The notes: generated by a model not told the origin, from the sequence alone. Positions 41,494 to 51,193 are shown, numbered from the stretch's first letter. The stretch is 64,000 bases of DNA from Paenarthrobacter aurescens TC1 (GCA_000014925.1 CP000474.1:3720001-3784000); one strand, 5' to 3'. Numbers and translations: made by a program.

Positions 41494-41967
41494 ATGGAAC
41501 AGGCATCAGCACTAACCGAGGTGGTAGCCGTCAAAGGCATCATCCAGGACCAACACCCCGTGGATTTCTACACGCTGGGTGTCGCAGGATGCATCGACCG
41601 GCTGGCTGCACCGCTCCGGCGCGAGGGCGTCACGGTGCACTGGCACACACCGCATCACGGCATCGAGATCTCCTCCTCAGCCGCCGCCCTTCTCTATCAC
41701 GTGGCTCAGGAGACCTTCAGCAACACCCTCAACTACGCCAACGCCAGCGAGCTCACCGTCCGGCTCAACGCCGTCTACCACGGCATCCAGCTCACCATCA
41801 CGGACGATGGCAGCGGATTCGAGATTCACGCCGCCCCCAGTGGCCGGCGGCACGGTTTCGGATTGCTGCTGATGTCCATAGCAGTCCACGACGCCGGCGG
41901 GACAGTTGACATCGACTCTGCCGTTGGGCGGGGCACCAGCGTGAGGGTCACGCTGCCGCTGGATTGA
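41494..41967 (+). CDS. Orphan histidine-kinase-like ATPase (HATPase_c) without sensor or H-box
   Basis: 157-residue protein consisting almost wholly of a GHKL ATPase domain of the NarL-kinase type: N-box LLYHVAQETFSNTLNYANAS, G1 ITDDGSGFEI, G2 RRHGFGLLLMSIAVHDAGG and GRGTSVRVTLPLD at the end. There is no transmembrane segment, PAS/GAF domain or phospho-acceptor dimerisation helix, and no response regulator beside it. The start at 41494 has GGGGGA 4 nt upstream; an ATG at 41467 lacks one. It could be an anti-sigma-like or decayed kinase. Confidence 0.75.
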   Translation: MEQASALTEVVAVKGIIQDQHPVDFYTLGVAGCIDRLAAPLRREGVTVHWHTPHHGIEISSSAAALLYHVAQETFSNTLNYANASELTVRLNAVYHGIQLTITDDGSGFEIHAAPSGRRHGFGLLLMSIAVHDAGGTVDIDSAVGRGTSVRVTLPLD

Positions 41968-42074
41968 GTCCGATTTGGGACCATATTTGGGCGTCCAAAC
42001 CATAGCCCCACAGCGTTGGCGGACGTATTCTGTAGCTACTTTTCAGCCTGGCATCCCTAGGGAGTGGCACGAAA

Positions 42075-44264
42075 ATGGCACGGAACAAGGGTCCAAAGAC
42101 AGGTCTGGGCAAGGTCCTTTTGAGGGTCTTCGGGTTCTTCTTCGTGAGCACTCTCTGCGGGGTGCTGATCACAGGATTCCTTGCCCCCGTGGTTGCGTTC
42201 ACCAGCACCACGCTGGGCGGGTCCGTGGGGTTCTATCAAAGCCTGCCGGCCGAACTCGACGTCGACTCCCCTTCCCTTTCCAGCAACGTGGTCGCTGCAG
42301 ACGGCACGCTCATTGCCACCTTCTTCGCCGAGAACCGGGTGAAAGTCCCTTTGGAGGAGATGTCTCCGTTCATCCGAGAGGCCATCATCGCGATCGAGGA
42401 CAGCCGTTTCTACGAGCACACTGGTGTGGATGCCCATGGCATCTTGCGGGCGCTCAGCTCCAACTTGACCCAGGGCACCCGTCAGGGCGCCTCCACGCTG
42501 ACCCAGCAATACGTCACCAACGTGCTCAACGAGTCACGCCTGTCCGAAGGGCGCCCGGAAGATGTGGTGCTCAGCGGCCAGAAGACCGTGGGCGACAAAT
42601 TGCGCGAAATCAAGCTTGCCCTGGAACTGGAGAAGCGCTTCAGCAAGAACCAGATCCTTGAGGGCTACCTGAACATTGTGTTTTTCAACCGGAACGCCTA
42701 CGGCATCGAGGCCGCGTCCCGTTACTTCTTCAGCACCTCCGCCATGGACCTGACCTTGCCCCAGGCGGCCCTCTTGGCCGGTTTGGTGAATGGACCCAGC
42801 ATCTACGACCCCATTGCCGATCCGGAAGCTGCGCTCAAGCGGCGCAATCTGGTGCTGGACCGGATGCTGGAACAGGGCAAGATCACACCGGTGGATCACG
42901 GAGTGGCGGTGGCTACGCCCATCGAGCTCAACATCACGCCTTCCCTGCAAGGTTGTGCGGGCACATCGTTTGCCACGTACTTCTGTGACTACGTCTCCCA
43001 TCTCATCCTGAACAATGAGGCGTACGGTTCAACCGTGGAGGAACGTGAACGGCTTCTCTATCGCGGCGGCCTGACCATCACCACCACACTTGACAGTCGT
43101 CTTCAGAACCTCGCCCAGCAACAAGTGGATGCATCCGCCGGAGCCAACCCGGACAAGTGGGGCGCCGCGATGACCACAGTGCAGCCTGGCACCGGGAAGA
43201 TCCTGGCGATGGCCCAAAACACGGTGTTCGTACCCCAGGAAGGAAAATACGATACCCAACTGAACTTCAACGTGGATGCCAAAGATGAGAACGGCTACGA
43301 CCTCAACGGTGCGGGAGGATTCCAGCCCGGCTCCACCATGAAACCGTTCATCTACGCTGAGTGGCTCAACGAGGGCAAGCACCCCACCGCCGTGGTTGAC
43401 GCCTCGCGCAGGGTGTACCCGGTAGGTTTCCCGTGGCGTTCGAGCTGCGGCAAGGTCCTTGGCGGTTACAGCACCGCCCAAAAGGCCCAGAACCTTGGGG
43501 CCGACGACGACCTTCAAAACAACGACGACGGCTACTACCGGCCGATGCCCATCAACTACGGCCTCTACAACTCCATCAACACGGCCACGTTCGCCACCGC
43601 GGCCCAACTGGACTTCTGCGGGATCCAGAAAATGGTGGACACCGTTGGACTGCATAGCGGCCTGGATAACGCCCCGGTGAACATGCACCAGATCGGCAAC
43701 CTCCTGGGTTCCATCGGCGTGGCCCCACTGGTCCTGGCGAGCGCCTACGCCACGTTTGCCAATGACGGCACATATTGCGAACCCATCGCGATCACCCAGG
43801 TCAGCGATTTCCAGGGAAGGGAGTACGAAGCCCAAACGCCGGAGTGCCGGGACGCCGTGAAACCGGCCGTGGCCCGCGGCGTCAATGCCGTCCTTCAGGA
43901 TGTGATGAAGGTGGGTTCCGGCGTGTGGATCGAACCCAAAGTCCACACCAAGGTCCCTGTTGCCGCCAAGACCGGCACGTCCAACAACAACGGAGCCACG
44001 TGGGTAGCCGGCTACACCACCACGCTCGCCACGGCGTCGTTCTTCGGGGATACGACGGCGGGACAGCAGCGCGCGGGCCAGAACGTCACCATCAACGGCA
44101 AGTTCTACAAGTCCTTGGACGGGTACATGATCGCCGGTCCGCAGTGGGCCAACTACATGGTGGAAGCCGTGGCACTCTACCCGAGCGGGCCCTTCCTGGC
44201 GCCGGCTCCACCACCGTCCCCGGCGCCCACCGTTCCGGCGCCGCCGCAGCTGACGGCCCGGTGA
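42075..44264 (+). CDS. Bifunctional penicillin-binding protein (GT51 transglycosylase / transpeptidase)
   Basis: 729-residue class A PBP for peptidoglycan polymerisation and cross-linking. One N-terminal membrane anchor (FGFFFVSTLCGVLITGFLAP). GT51 domain with catalytic E108 in AIIAIEDSRFYEHTGVDAHG and GASTLTQQYVTN. Transpeptidase domain with S420-T-M-K423 (PGSTMKPF), S500-I-N502, and K632-T-G (AAKTGTSNNNG). The C-terminus is short and proline-rich (PAPPPSPAPTVPAPP) with no PASTA domains. Monocistronic by position. Confidence 0.94.
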   Translation: MARNKGPKTGLGKVLLRVFGFFFVSTLCGVLITGFLAPVVAFTSTTLGGSVGFYQSLPAELDVDSPSLSSNVVAADGTLIATFFAENRVKVPLEEMSPFIREAIIAIEDSRFYEHTGVDAHGILRALSSNLTQGTRQGASTLTQQYVTNVLNESRLSEGRPEDVVLSGQKTVGDKLREIKLALELEKRFSKNQILEGYLNIVFFNRNAYGIEAASRYFFSTSAMDLTLPQAALLAGLVNGPSIYDPIADPEAALKRRNLVLDRMLEQGKITPVDHGVAVATPIELNITPSLQGCAGTSFATYFCDYVSHLILNNEAYGSTVEERERLLYRGGLTITTTLDSRLQNLAQQQVDASAGANPDKWGAAMTTVQPGTGKILAMAQNTVFVPQEGKYDTQLNFNVDAKDENGYDLNGAGGFQPGSTMKPFIYAEWLNEGKHPTAVVDASRRVYPVGFPWRSSCGKVLGGYSTAQKAQNLGADDDLQNNDDGYYRPMPINYGLYNSINTATFATAAQLDFCGIQKMVDTVGLHSGLDNAPVNMHQIGNLLGSIGVAPLVLASAYATFANDGTYCEPIAITQVSDFQGREYEAQTPECRDAVKPAVARGVNAVLQDVMKVGSGVWIEPKVHTKVPVAAKTGTSNNNGATWVAGYTTTLATASFFGDTTAGQQRAGQNVTINGKFYKSLDGYMIAGPQWANYMVEAVALYPSGPFLAPAPPPSPAPTVPAPPQLTAR

Positions 44265-44340
44265 CCCCGCGTTGCGAGGCCCGATCTGCGCACTATTCCT
44301 TCGCGAAAGGCTGCAAAGCAGGCCCCACAACTCGAGGGGG

Positions 44341-45072
44341 CTAGCGGGCGTAGCGCTCCGTGAAGTTCCGCAGTACTCGCATGGGCTCGGTCACGGATGA
44401 TCGGCGTGCCGTCTCGATGAGTTCATCGGCTGTGTGGGGCGGGAAGTATCCGGCGTTTTTGTAGATGTTGATGCGCGTGATGAGTCCGTCGGCATCCAGT
44501 TCGGGGTGGAACTGCGTGGCGTACAGGTTGTTCTTGATCCGGAACATATGCACCGGGCACGCAGCTGAACTGGCCAAGAGGACAGCGTGTTCGGGAAGTT
44601 GGCTGCACGCTTCCTTGTGTCCGACGAAAGCCTCAAAGGTGTGCGGGACACCCTGAAGCATGGGATCGCGTTCTCCCTCGGCCGTCAGCGTGATCTCCGT
44701 AGCTCCTACCGGCTCTCCGAAGCGGCGATCAATAACGGCGCCCTGGTGCACGCCCAGTGTGCCGACGCCGTAGCAAGCACCAAAGAACGGGAAGTCCTCG
44801 GCCACGATCCGGTCCAGGAGCCCGGAGAGTTCCTTCTCAACCCGGATCTGGGCTGCACTCTTCTCCTCCACAGGATCGCTCGAGGTATAAGGGCTGCCGC
44901 CGACAATCACGCCGGAATAATCGGACAGGTCGAGGGGCGGCAATGGCGCTGATTCCAGCCGAATACGGACCAGTTCCTCCGGTTTCAGTCCGCAGTACCG
45001 GAGATAGGCCAGGTACTCGTCATCGGCTGCGGCTTCTTCGGCGCGGGTGGCCAGCAATAAAAAGGGCTTCAC
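44341..45072 (-). CDS. Class I glutamine amidotransferase-like protein (GMP-synthase-related)
   Basis: 243-residue protein. GATase marks: VIVGGSPYTSSDPVEEKSA (oxyanion strand), the nucleophile elbow PFFGACYGVGTLGVHQGA with its cysteine, and the His-Glu pair in YATQFHPELDADGL. No synthetase domain is attached, so the natural substrate is unknown; many such stand-alone proteins are annotated as GMP synthase-like amidotransferases or gamma-glutamyl hydrolases. I take the GTG at 45072 (VKPFLLLATRAEE); the frame remains open 27 residues upstream, but those residues are not family-like. It converges on the PBP gene. Confidence 0.85.
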   Translation of the reverse strand: MKPFLLLATRAEEAAADDEYLAYLRYCGLKPEELVRIRLESAPLPPLDLSDYSGVIVGGSPYTSSDPVEEKSAAQIRVEKELSGLLDRIVAEDFPFFGACYGVGTLGVHQGAVIDRRFGEPVGATEITLTAEGERDPMLQGVPHTFEAFVGHKEACSQLPEHAVLLASSAACPVHMFRIKNNLYATQFHPELDADGLITRINIYKNAGYFPPHTADELIETARRSSVTEPMRVLRNFTERYAR

Positions 45073-45222
45073 AGGGCCAGTCTGCGTGAGGAATGGCTGA
45101 CGTTCAAAGTGTGTTGCTAGCGGAGGGGGTTTCTGACAGAGACTCCCTTGCATCGCCGTGGCTGCATAACGTTGTAGGGACCCCTATGAAACAACAATGA
45201 CTCATCCCAGAGGAGCAAATCT

Positions 45223-46464
45223 TTGAAGCAGGACCCCGTGGTCGTCGGAACGCCATCACCCGAGGCGTCGCGTGCTGAAACGCAGCAGCCGAAGAAGATC
45301 CCGTGGGGCGGACTGTTGGTGTTGGCGGCTGCGGGTTTCACCGCAGTAACCACCGAATTGCTGCCTTCGGGCCTGCTTCCCCAAATCAGCCGGGACCTCG
45401 GTGTGGACGAGTCGGCTGTGGGCTCGCTGACTGCGGTCTACGCTGCCATCATCGTCTTCACGGCCCTGCCGCTCTCCCGATTTCTGGCCGGAAGGGTGCC
45501 CCGCAAGACGCTGCTGATCGCCACTGTTCTGGCGTTTGCCCTGAGCAACGTGCTCCTCGCGCTCAGCCCCACGTTGGGTTGGGCGATCGGGGCACGCCTC
45601 CTTGGCGGTATCGCGCACGGCATGCTGTGGTCCAGCATGGCACCCTACGTGGCACGTATCGTTCCCGCTTATTCGGTGGGCAAGGCCATGGCTGTTGTGT
45701 TCAGCGGCACCAGCATTGCACTGGCGGTGGGCGCTCCTATCGGAACTCTCATGGGTTCACTCATGACGTGGCGGGCTTCGTTCATGGTCCTTGCCGGAGT
45801 CGGTGCACTCCTGGCAGTGATGGCCTTCTGGCTTCTCCCGGGCGCGCATGACCAGGCCAGCCAGAAGACTCCCTCCCTGCGCGCAGCCATGAAACTGCCG
45901 GGCGTGATTGCTGTGGCTATCGCTTGGCCACTCTTGTTGCTGGCCCACTTCACACTGTTCACCTATGTAGCCCCGTTCCTTCTCGCGTCCGGATTACCGG
46001 AATCCGCCACCAGCATCTCCCTCTCCGTGGTGGGAATCGCCAGCCTGGTAGGTATCTGGATTGCCGGCATGACAGCTGACTCGCGCCCACGCACCTCGGT
46101 GATTGCCGCCGTCGGACTCTTGACGCTTGCGTTCGCCCTGCTGCCTGCGCTCGGCGGCACCTGGGTGGGGGCTTTTGGACTGATGACGCTGTGGGGCATC
46201 GCTTTCGGTGCGGTGGGCATCTACAACCAGGCCGCGATCCTCCGTGCTGGTGGTGAGCACAAGGATGCTGCCAACGGCCTCACCGTGGTGACTATTCAGT
46301 TGGGTATCGCTGTGGGGGCTGTCTATGGAGCTCTTGCCCTCACCACAGTGGGGGCCCAGCTGGTGCCGTTGGCCGCCGCTTTGCCCACAGCGATCGCCTT
46401 GGTCATCATCATCGCCAGCCGTCGCGGAGGTTACCCCGCCGGGCCACGCGAGAAGCGCCGTTAA
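45223..46464 (+). CDS. MFS exporter, DHA1 (sugar efflux / drug) type
   Basis: 413-residue, 12-helix carrier. TTG start at 45223 with AGGAG 7 nt upstream. DHA1 features: GFTAVTTELLPSGLLPQISR in helix 1, SRFLAGRVPRKTLLIATVLA between helices 2 and 3, ARLLGGIAHGMLWSSMAPYV in helix 4, and the motif-C-like VFSGTSIALAVGAPIGTLMG in helix 5. This is the AraJ/CmlR-like group exporting sugars or drugs. A small TAGGG-AC-CCCTA symmetry lies about 45 bp upstream in the promoter. Substrate unknown. Confidence 0.88.
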   Translation: MKQDPVVVGTPSPEASRAETQQPKKIPWGGLLVLAAAGFTAVTTELLPSGLLPQISRDLGVDESAVGSLTAVYAAIIVFTALPLSRFLAGRVPRKTLLIATVLAFALSNVLLALSPTLGWAIGARLLGGIAHGMLWSSMAPYVARIVPAYSVGKAMAVVFSGTSIALAVGAPIGTLMGSLMTWRASFMVLAGVGALLAVMAFWLLPGAHDQASQKTPSLRAAMKLPGVIAVAIAWPLLLLAHFTLFTYVAPFLLASGLPESATSISLSVVGIASLVGIWIAGMTADSRPRTSVIAAVGLLTLAFALLPALGGTWVGAFGLMTLWGIAFGAVGIYNQAAILRAGGEHKDAANGLTVVTIQLGIAVGAVYGALALTTVGAQLVPLAAALPTAIALVIIIASRRGGYPAGPREKRR

Positions 46465-46513
46465 CATTCCTGAAACATGGCAGTGACGTGATCTTCACGA
46501 ACGAGGGATTTCT

Positions 46514-46529
46514 GTAACTTAGCTGCAAC
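46514..46529 (+). promoter_or_regulatory. GlnR-type box upstream of amt
   Basis: GTAAC-TTAGCT-GCAAC fits the actinobacterial GlnR half-pair GTnAC-n6-GnAAC. A further GGAAAC lies at 46546-46551. It is 110 bp upstream of the amt start, as expected for nitrogen control of an ammonium transporter. Confidence 0.6.
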
Positions 46530-46638
46530 TTAGCTCTTCTGAGTCGGAAACATAGCTCACCGAATATTGATCGGGGGGTTGGCGTGGGCCGGGAACAACG
46601 GCCCCGTTTCGGACAGGCTCAATGAGAAGGGAACGCAG

Positions 46639-47964
46639 GTGGAGATCTCTGCGCAACACGTCTGGATGATGTTGTCGGCGGCAATGGTGCTGTTCATGAC
46701 CCCCGGCCTCGGCCTGTTCTACGGTGGCATGACGCGTGCCAAGGCTGCGCTCAACATGATCATGATGAGCTTCATCTCGGCGGGCATCGTTGGCGTGGTG
46801 TGGGTGCTATGGGGCTACTCGATGACCACCGGCGAAGGATTCCTCGGCCTGTTCGGTAATCCCTTTGCACACTTCGGCCTGCAGGACCTGATGGGATCCC
46901 CCGATCTCATTAAGGCAGGCTTCGCCGCCACGTTCGCCATCATCACCGTTGCCCTCATCAGCGGTGCCATCGCCGACCGCGCCAAGTTCGGCGCCTGGGC
47001 ACTGTTCGTACCCATCTGGGTGACCGTGGTTTACTGCCCCCTGGCGTACATGATCTGGGGCGGTGGCCTCATGAGCGCAGGCGGTGCGCTGACGGACATC
47101 TTCGGACAGGTCATCGACTTCGCCGGAGGCGCAGTGGTTGAGGTCAGTTCCGGAACCGCCGCTTTCGTCCTCGCATTGATCGTGGGAAAGCGTCACGGAT
47201 TCGCCAAAGACCCCAACCACCGCCCGCACAACGTCCCGTTCATCATGATCGGCGCGGCCATCCTCTGGTTCGGTTGGTTCGGTTTCAACGGCGGCGCAGC
47301 AACCACGGCCGAGCAGGCCGGCCTGATCTGGGTCAACACCTTGGTGACACCGGCGGCGGCAATGCTCAGCTGGCTCGTGGTGGAGAAGATCCGCCACGGA
47401 CACCCCACCTCCCTGGGTGCGGCATCCGGCGTCGTGGCCGGTCTGGTGGCGATCACCCCTTCCTGCGCCAACATCAGCCCGCTTGCAGCTCTCGGCCTGG
47501 GCCTGGTGGCCGGCGCCGCCTGCGCTGTGTTCGTTGACCTGAAGTACAGGTTCGGTTTCGACGACTCCCTGGACGTGGTGGGCGTGCACTTCGGCGCCGG
47601 TGTCATCGGCACACTGTCCTTGGGATTCATCGCCTTCCCCACCGACGGCACGGCCGGCGGCCTCCTCTACGGCGGTGGCCCGCAGCAGCTCGTAGCCCAG
47701 ACGGTTGCCGTGTTGGTAACCATCGCCCTCTCCGGTGTGGGCACGTTGGTCATCGGCCGTGCGATTCACAAGACCATAGGATTCCGCGTCCCGTTGGAGC
47801 ACGAAGTCACTGGTGTAGACCTCACCCAGCACGCCGAGTCCGCTTACGAGTTCGGCCTCACCGCCCACGGCCACTTCCGCCAGCAGCACGCCCACCTGTC
47901 GGCCCTCATCAGCCGGAAGCCGGCTGCAGCCGCCCCCGAAGCCAAGGAAGACAGCTTCGCCTAA
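46639..47964 (+). CDS. amt: Ammonium transporter
   Basis: 441-residue Amt/MEP/Rh channel with 11 helices. I take the GTG at 46639, about 6 nt after AGAAGGGA, giving the usual N-terminus (VEISAQHVWMMLSAAMVLFM then TPGLGLFYGGMTRAKAALNM). Typical motifs are HNVPFIMIGAAILWFGWFGF with the first pore histidine region, LGAASGVVAGLVAITPSCAN, and DVVGVHFGAGVIGTLSLG with the second pore histidine. A 60-residue cytoplasmic tail follows. No glnK/glnD genes follow; a terminator comes at once. Confidence 0.95.
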   Translation: MEISAQHVWMMLSAAMVLFMTPGLGLFYGGMTRAKAALNMIMMSFISAGIVGVVWVLWGYSMTTGEGFLGLFGNPFAHFGLQDLMGSPDLIKAGFAATFAIITVALISGAIADRAKFGAWALFVPIWVTVVYCPLAYMIWGGGLMSAGGALTDIFGQVIDFAGGAVVEVSSGTAAFVLALIVGKRHGFAKDPNHRPHNVPFIMIGAAILWFGWFGFNGGAATTAEQAGLIWVNTLVTPAAAMLSWLVVEKIRHGHPTSLGAASGVVAGLVAITPSCANISPLAALGLGLVAGAACAVFVDLKYRFGFDDSLDVVGVHFGAGVIGTLSLGFIAFPTDGTAGGLLYGGGPQQLVAQTVAVLVTIALSGVGTLVIGRAIHKTIGFRVPLEHEVTGVDLTQHAESAYEFGLTAHGHFRQQHAHLSALISRKPAAAAPEAKEDSFA

Positions 47965-47985
47965 AGACCCCAACGCACAACAGCA

Positions 47986-48017
47986 GACGACGGCGGAACT
48001 TGGGTTCCGCCGTCGTC
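47986..48017. terminator. Bidirectional terminator between amt and DUF1992 gene
   Basis: 14-bp stem GACGACGGCGGAAC (47986-47999), loop TTGG, complement 48004-48017; convergent genes. Confidence 0.85.
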
Positions 48018-48032
48018 CGCTGTTTGTGCCCC

Positions 48033-48629
48033 TCAGCCGGAGCCGTTCCAGATCCGCTGCCACCACGTTCGCTTGCCCGGAGGCTCGGGCTCCGGCTCGG
48101 GAGGTGCAGCTGCGGCCCTACGCTCCCGCCACTTTTCCACCTCGGCGTCCACGTCGCGGAGCTTGGTGATCACGGGCGGGCCGCCTTGTAGCTGCCGACG
48201 GGCCTCGATCACGCGCTTGTTGAAGTCCTCAAGGATGTCCCGGACTTGTTTGTCCGTGTACTGCTGATCCAGCTTGGCGTCGAGCTCCGAGTCCTCGATC
48301 CGCAGCAAAATGGCGGGCGGACCGATCCCGCTGAGCCGTTCGCGCTGAATGAGTCCCTTGACCCACCAGTCGGGATCGTAGTGCTCCCCCAAGCCGGGAA
48401 TTGGCTTGCCGGCGTACTTCAGGTTGTCGAACTTTCCCTGGTTCATGGCGTCCCGGATGAGGTACTCAACGCGGGCGGCGTCGTCTACCTTTCGGCGTTT
48501 CTCGCGTTCTTCGGCATCCGCGGCCTCAAGCTCCGCGTCTTCCTCGGCATTTCCGCCCCAAGACCGCACCGCCCGCAGTTCCGCACCCCGCTCGAGCTTC
48601 CGCCTGAACGCGTTGTTCTCGGCGTTCAC
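48033..48629 (-). CDS. DUF1992 protein (DnaJ-homologue C28 conserved domain)
   Basis: 198-residue, highly charged helical protein. The central region AARVEYLIRDAMNQGKFDNL, KYAGKPIPGLGEHYDPDWWV and KGLIQRERLSGIGPPAILLR is the DUF1992 domain found in DNAJC28-like proteins; no J domain is present. The C-terminus is proline-rich and ends in WWQRIWNGSG. GTG start with GGAGG 10 nt upstream. Function unknown; possibly a chaperone-associated protein by family name only. Confidence 0.85.
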   Translation of the reverse strand: MNAENNAFRRKLERGAELRAVRSWGGNAEEDAELEAADAEEREKRRKVDDAARVEYLIRDAMNQGKFDNLKYAGKPIPGLGEHYDPDWWVKGLIQRERLSGIGPPAILLRIEDSELDAKLDQQYTDKQVRDILEDFNKRVIEARRQLQGGPPVITKLRDVDAEVEKWRERRAAAAPPEPEPEPPGKRTWWQRIWNGSG

Positions 48630-48763
48630 GTTCCCGCCACCTCCTCACACGGCAGCCTCGCCTGCCGGAAATCGTGGTTCCGAATCCAGTATTCCGCACG
48701 TTGCTGACGTTAATCCCCGTACCCCGGCGCTCGTTGGTTGAAACCCGCGGCTGCGCACGTACC

Positions 48764-48851
48764 GCCACCACCCACTACGAAACTGCAGCAGCCCCGACAC
48801 GCCATCTGAGGGGCGTCTCGGGGCTGAATGCAGCTCAAAGTGGGTGGTGGC
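48764..48851 (-). terminator. Long compound terminator after the SulP-carbonic anhydrase gene
   Basis: Outer 13-bp arms GCCACCACCCACT (48764-48776) / AGTGGGTGGTGGC (48839-48851) enclose CTGCA/TGCAG and AGCCCCGA/TCGGGGCT arms. The GGGTGGTGGC arm also appears near 7172. Confidence 0.75.
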
Positions 48852-48866
48852 CGCCCACCGGCGGAA

Positions 48867-51149
48867 TCAGGAACGGACTGCCATACTCGGATCCAGTTGC
48901 TCGATGCCTTCCGGCGTCACCAAGACAACGCGCGCCGTGCAGATGTCATAGAACAAACCAGTGGCCTGCACCTGGCCGGAAGCCAGGACCGGGCCGGTGA
49001 CCGGGTGTTGTTCCAGCTTCCGGAGTTGGAGGGCAACGTTCACCATGCTCAGCTGATCGAGGCGGCTGTAGCCCTCAGCGGAGGCAGCAATGGCCACCGG
49101 GTGACCGGACAGCAGGGCAGAGTAGCTCGGCCGCGCGTGTTCCAGCCACTCATCGAAACCGTCGCCCATGTCAGGCGAAGCCCCCTCGGCATCGGCAATG
49201 ACGGCCTTCATCGCACCGCAGTTGGAGTGGCCGCAGATCACGATCGAGTCCACGGACAAGCCTTTGACGGCGAAGGACAGTGCGGAGTCGATCGAGGCAT
49301 CGCGCCCGTCATTGCACACCACGTTGCCGATGTTACGGAGCGTGAGGAGATCGCCCGGTCCGCTGCTGGTGATCAGGTTGGGGTTCACCCGGGAGTCCAC
49401 ACATGCAACGAACAGAGTGTCGGGGTTCTGACCGTCGGTGAGGTCCTGAACCAACGGGCGGACCTTTTCAGCGTGCCGCCGGTGATACTTATCGATGCCA
49501 AGGAGGATGGACCGCAGCGGCGGCTGCCCGCCGTCGTCGTCATCATCCGCCTGGTTGACTCGGGCGGAAAGCGGCTGCCAGGAAGTACGGGGCGGCAGCG
49601 GGAATTCGCGCGGGTCCTGGCGCTGTGGCGTGTTGTCCTCGGCGTCACTGAAGGCAGTGGTGCCGTGCTCCTCAAGGATCACGGAGGCGCCGGAATTCCG
49701 TTGCTGCTTCTGCCACGCGACCAAGGCTTCGCGGAAGGCGTGATCGAGGTAGTCGGCGTTGAGTTCCACCACGACGTCCTGGCCTTCGGGCACGGAGTGG
49801 AGGACGCGGTTGAGCCGAGGCAGCGCGAAGAAGCTGCACGAGCCGGCGATGGTGACGCGCCACGGCAGCGCTTCAGCAGAGGGAGCATGCGCGTGGATCT
49901 GTGCGCGGAGCACACGCCAGAGCACGCAGAGAGCAGCAAGTGCGAGGCCAATAATGACGCCTTCGAGCAGGTTGAGGACCACGACGCACACCAGCGTGAC
50001 GCTGTAGACCAGGAGATCGCCGGTGCGGAGACTGGTCCGGATGTCGGCGACTTTGATGAGTTTCGCACCAATGACCAACAGCAGGCCAGCCAGAACCGAC
50101 AACGGGATCAGTTGGATGAGGCCGGCAAAGAGTGCAGAAAACACCAGAACCCAGACGCCGTGCAGGATGGCCGATGTGCGGCTTGCGGCACCTGCTTCAA
50201 CGTTGGTGGCGCTGCGGACGATCACTCCCGTCACGGGAAGGCCGCCAAGCATGCCGGAAACGACGTTCGCGGAGCCCTGGCCGACGAGTTCGCGGTTGAG
50301 GTTGGTGCGCGAGCCGCCCATTTTGTCCACGGCAACGGCTGACAAAAGTGACTCGATGCTCGCGATCAGGGCCACCGTGATGACGGCCATGGCGGCCGCG
50401 CGCCAATTGCCCTCGGGCAGGCTTGGGAGGGCGATGGCGTCGAAGATGGAACCGCTGAAGCTGATGCGCTCAACGCCCGGCGCTACGGCAACAGATAGTG
50501 CCGTAACCGCGACCACGGCAGCAAGCGGCCCGGGGATCTTCCGGACTGCGGCGGGGAGGAACTTCCACGTCAGCAGAATTGCGACGACTGCCAGGCCCAG
50601 GAGCGCCGAGTGGAGCTCAACGTTGGTAATGGCTGCAGGAAGCGCAGTGAGGTTTTCGATGGCCGATCCAGCGGCCTGACCGCCGAGCAGCACGTGGATC
50701 TGCTGCAGGATGATGGTGATGCCGATGCCGGCAAGCATCGCCTTGACCACCACTGGTGACACTGCCAGGGCCGCCCGGCCTATGCGGCTGACACCCATGA
50801 GGAGCTGCACGACGCCGGCAGCAGCCGTGATGGCGCACGTCACCTGCCAGCCGAACTCGTCTACAAGACCGGCAACGACGACGGTCAGTCCGGCGGCCGG
50901 GCCGCTCACCTGCAGTGGGGAGCCACCCAGGGTGCCTGCGACAATGCCGCCGACGGCTGCGGCAATGAGACCGGCCATGACGGGAGCACCTGAGGCTGCG
51001 GCGATGCCGAGGGAAAGCGGTAGAGCGACAAGGAAGACGACAAGTGACGCGGGGAGGTCTGCGCCAAGGTTGCTGAGGAAGGTGGGCGTCTTTCCCGGCG
51101 GGCTGTGGGAGTCGGTGGGAACTGTGGCGGATTGGTTGGGTTGCGGCAT
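48867..51149 (-). CDS. SulP-type anion transporter fused to beta-carbonic anhydrase
   Basis: 760-residue fusion. Residues about 25-420 form a SulP transporter (LPASLVVFLVALPLSLGIAA, GGSPLQVSGPAAGLTVVVAG, GMLGGLPVTGVIVRSATNVE). A STAS-like part follows (WRVTIAGSCSFFALPRLNRV to SGASVILEEHG). Residues about 545-760 are a beta-carbonic anhydrase with the zinc set in LFVACVDSRVNPNLI (Cys, Asp, Arg) and IVICGHSNCGAMKAV (His, Cys). Bicarbonate uptake coupled to CO2/HCO3- interconversion at the membrane is the family interpretation. TAGGAGAACCC precedes the ATG. An inverted repeat lies in its promoter. Confidence 0.94.
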   Translation of the reverse strand: MPQPNQSATVPTDSHSPPGKTPTFLSNLGADLPASLVVFLVALPLSLGIAAASGAPVMAGLIAAAVGGIVAGTLGGSPLQVSGPAAGLTVVVAGLVDEFGWQVTCAITAAAGVVQLLMGVSRIGRAALAVSPVVVKAMLAGIGITIILQQIHVLLGGQAAGSAIENLTALPAAITNVELHSALLGLAVVAILLTWKFLPAAVRKIPGPLAAVVAVTALSVAVAPGVERISFSGSIFDAIALPSLPEGNWRAAAMAVITVALIASIESLLSAVAVDKMGGSRTNLNRELVGQGSANVVSGMLGGLPVTGVIVRSATNVEAGAASRTSAILHGVWVLVFSALFAGLIQLIPLSVLAGLLLVIGAKLIKVADIRTSLRTGDLLVYSVTLVCVVVLNLLEGVIIGLALAALCVLWRVLRAQIHAHAPSAEALPWRVTIAGSCSFFALPRLNRVLHSVPEGQDVVVELNADYLDHAFREALVAWQKQQRNSGASVILEEHGTTAFSDAEDNTPQRQDPREFPLPPRTSWQPLSARVNQADDDDDGGQPPLRSILLGIDKYHRRHAEKVRPLVQDLTDGQNPDTLFVACVDSRVNPNLITSSGPGDLLTLRNIGNVVCNDGRDASIDSALSFAVKGLSVDSIVICGHSNCGAMKAVIADAEGASPDMGDGFDEWLEHARPSYSALLSGHPVAIAASAEGYSRLDQLSMVNVALQLRKLEQHPVTGPVLASGQVQATGLFYDICTARVVLVTPEGIEQLDPSMAVRS

Positions 51150-51193
51150 GGGTTCTCCTAGCTCGGGACTGCTGACCCTTCCAAGCTACGGAA

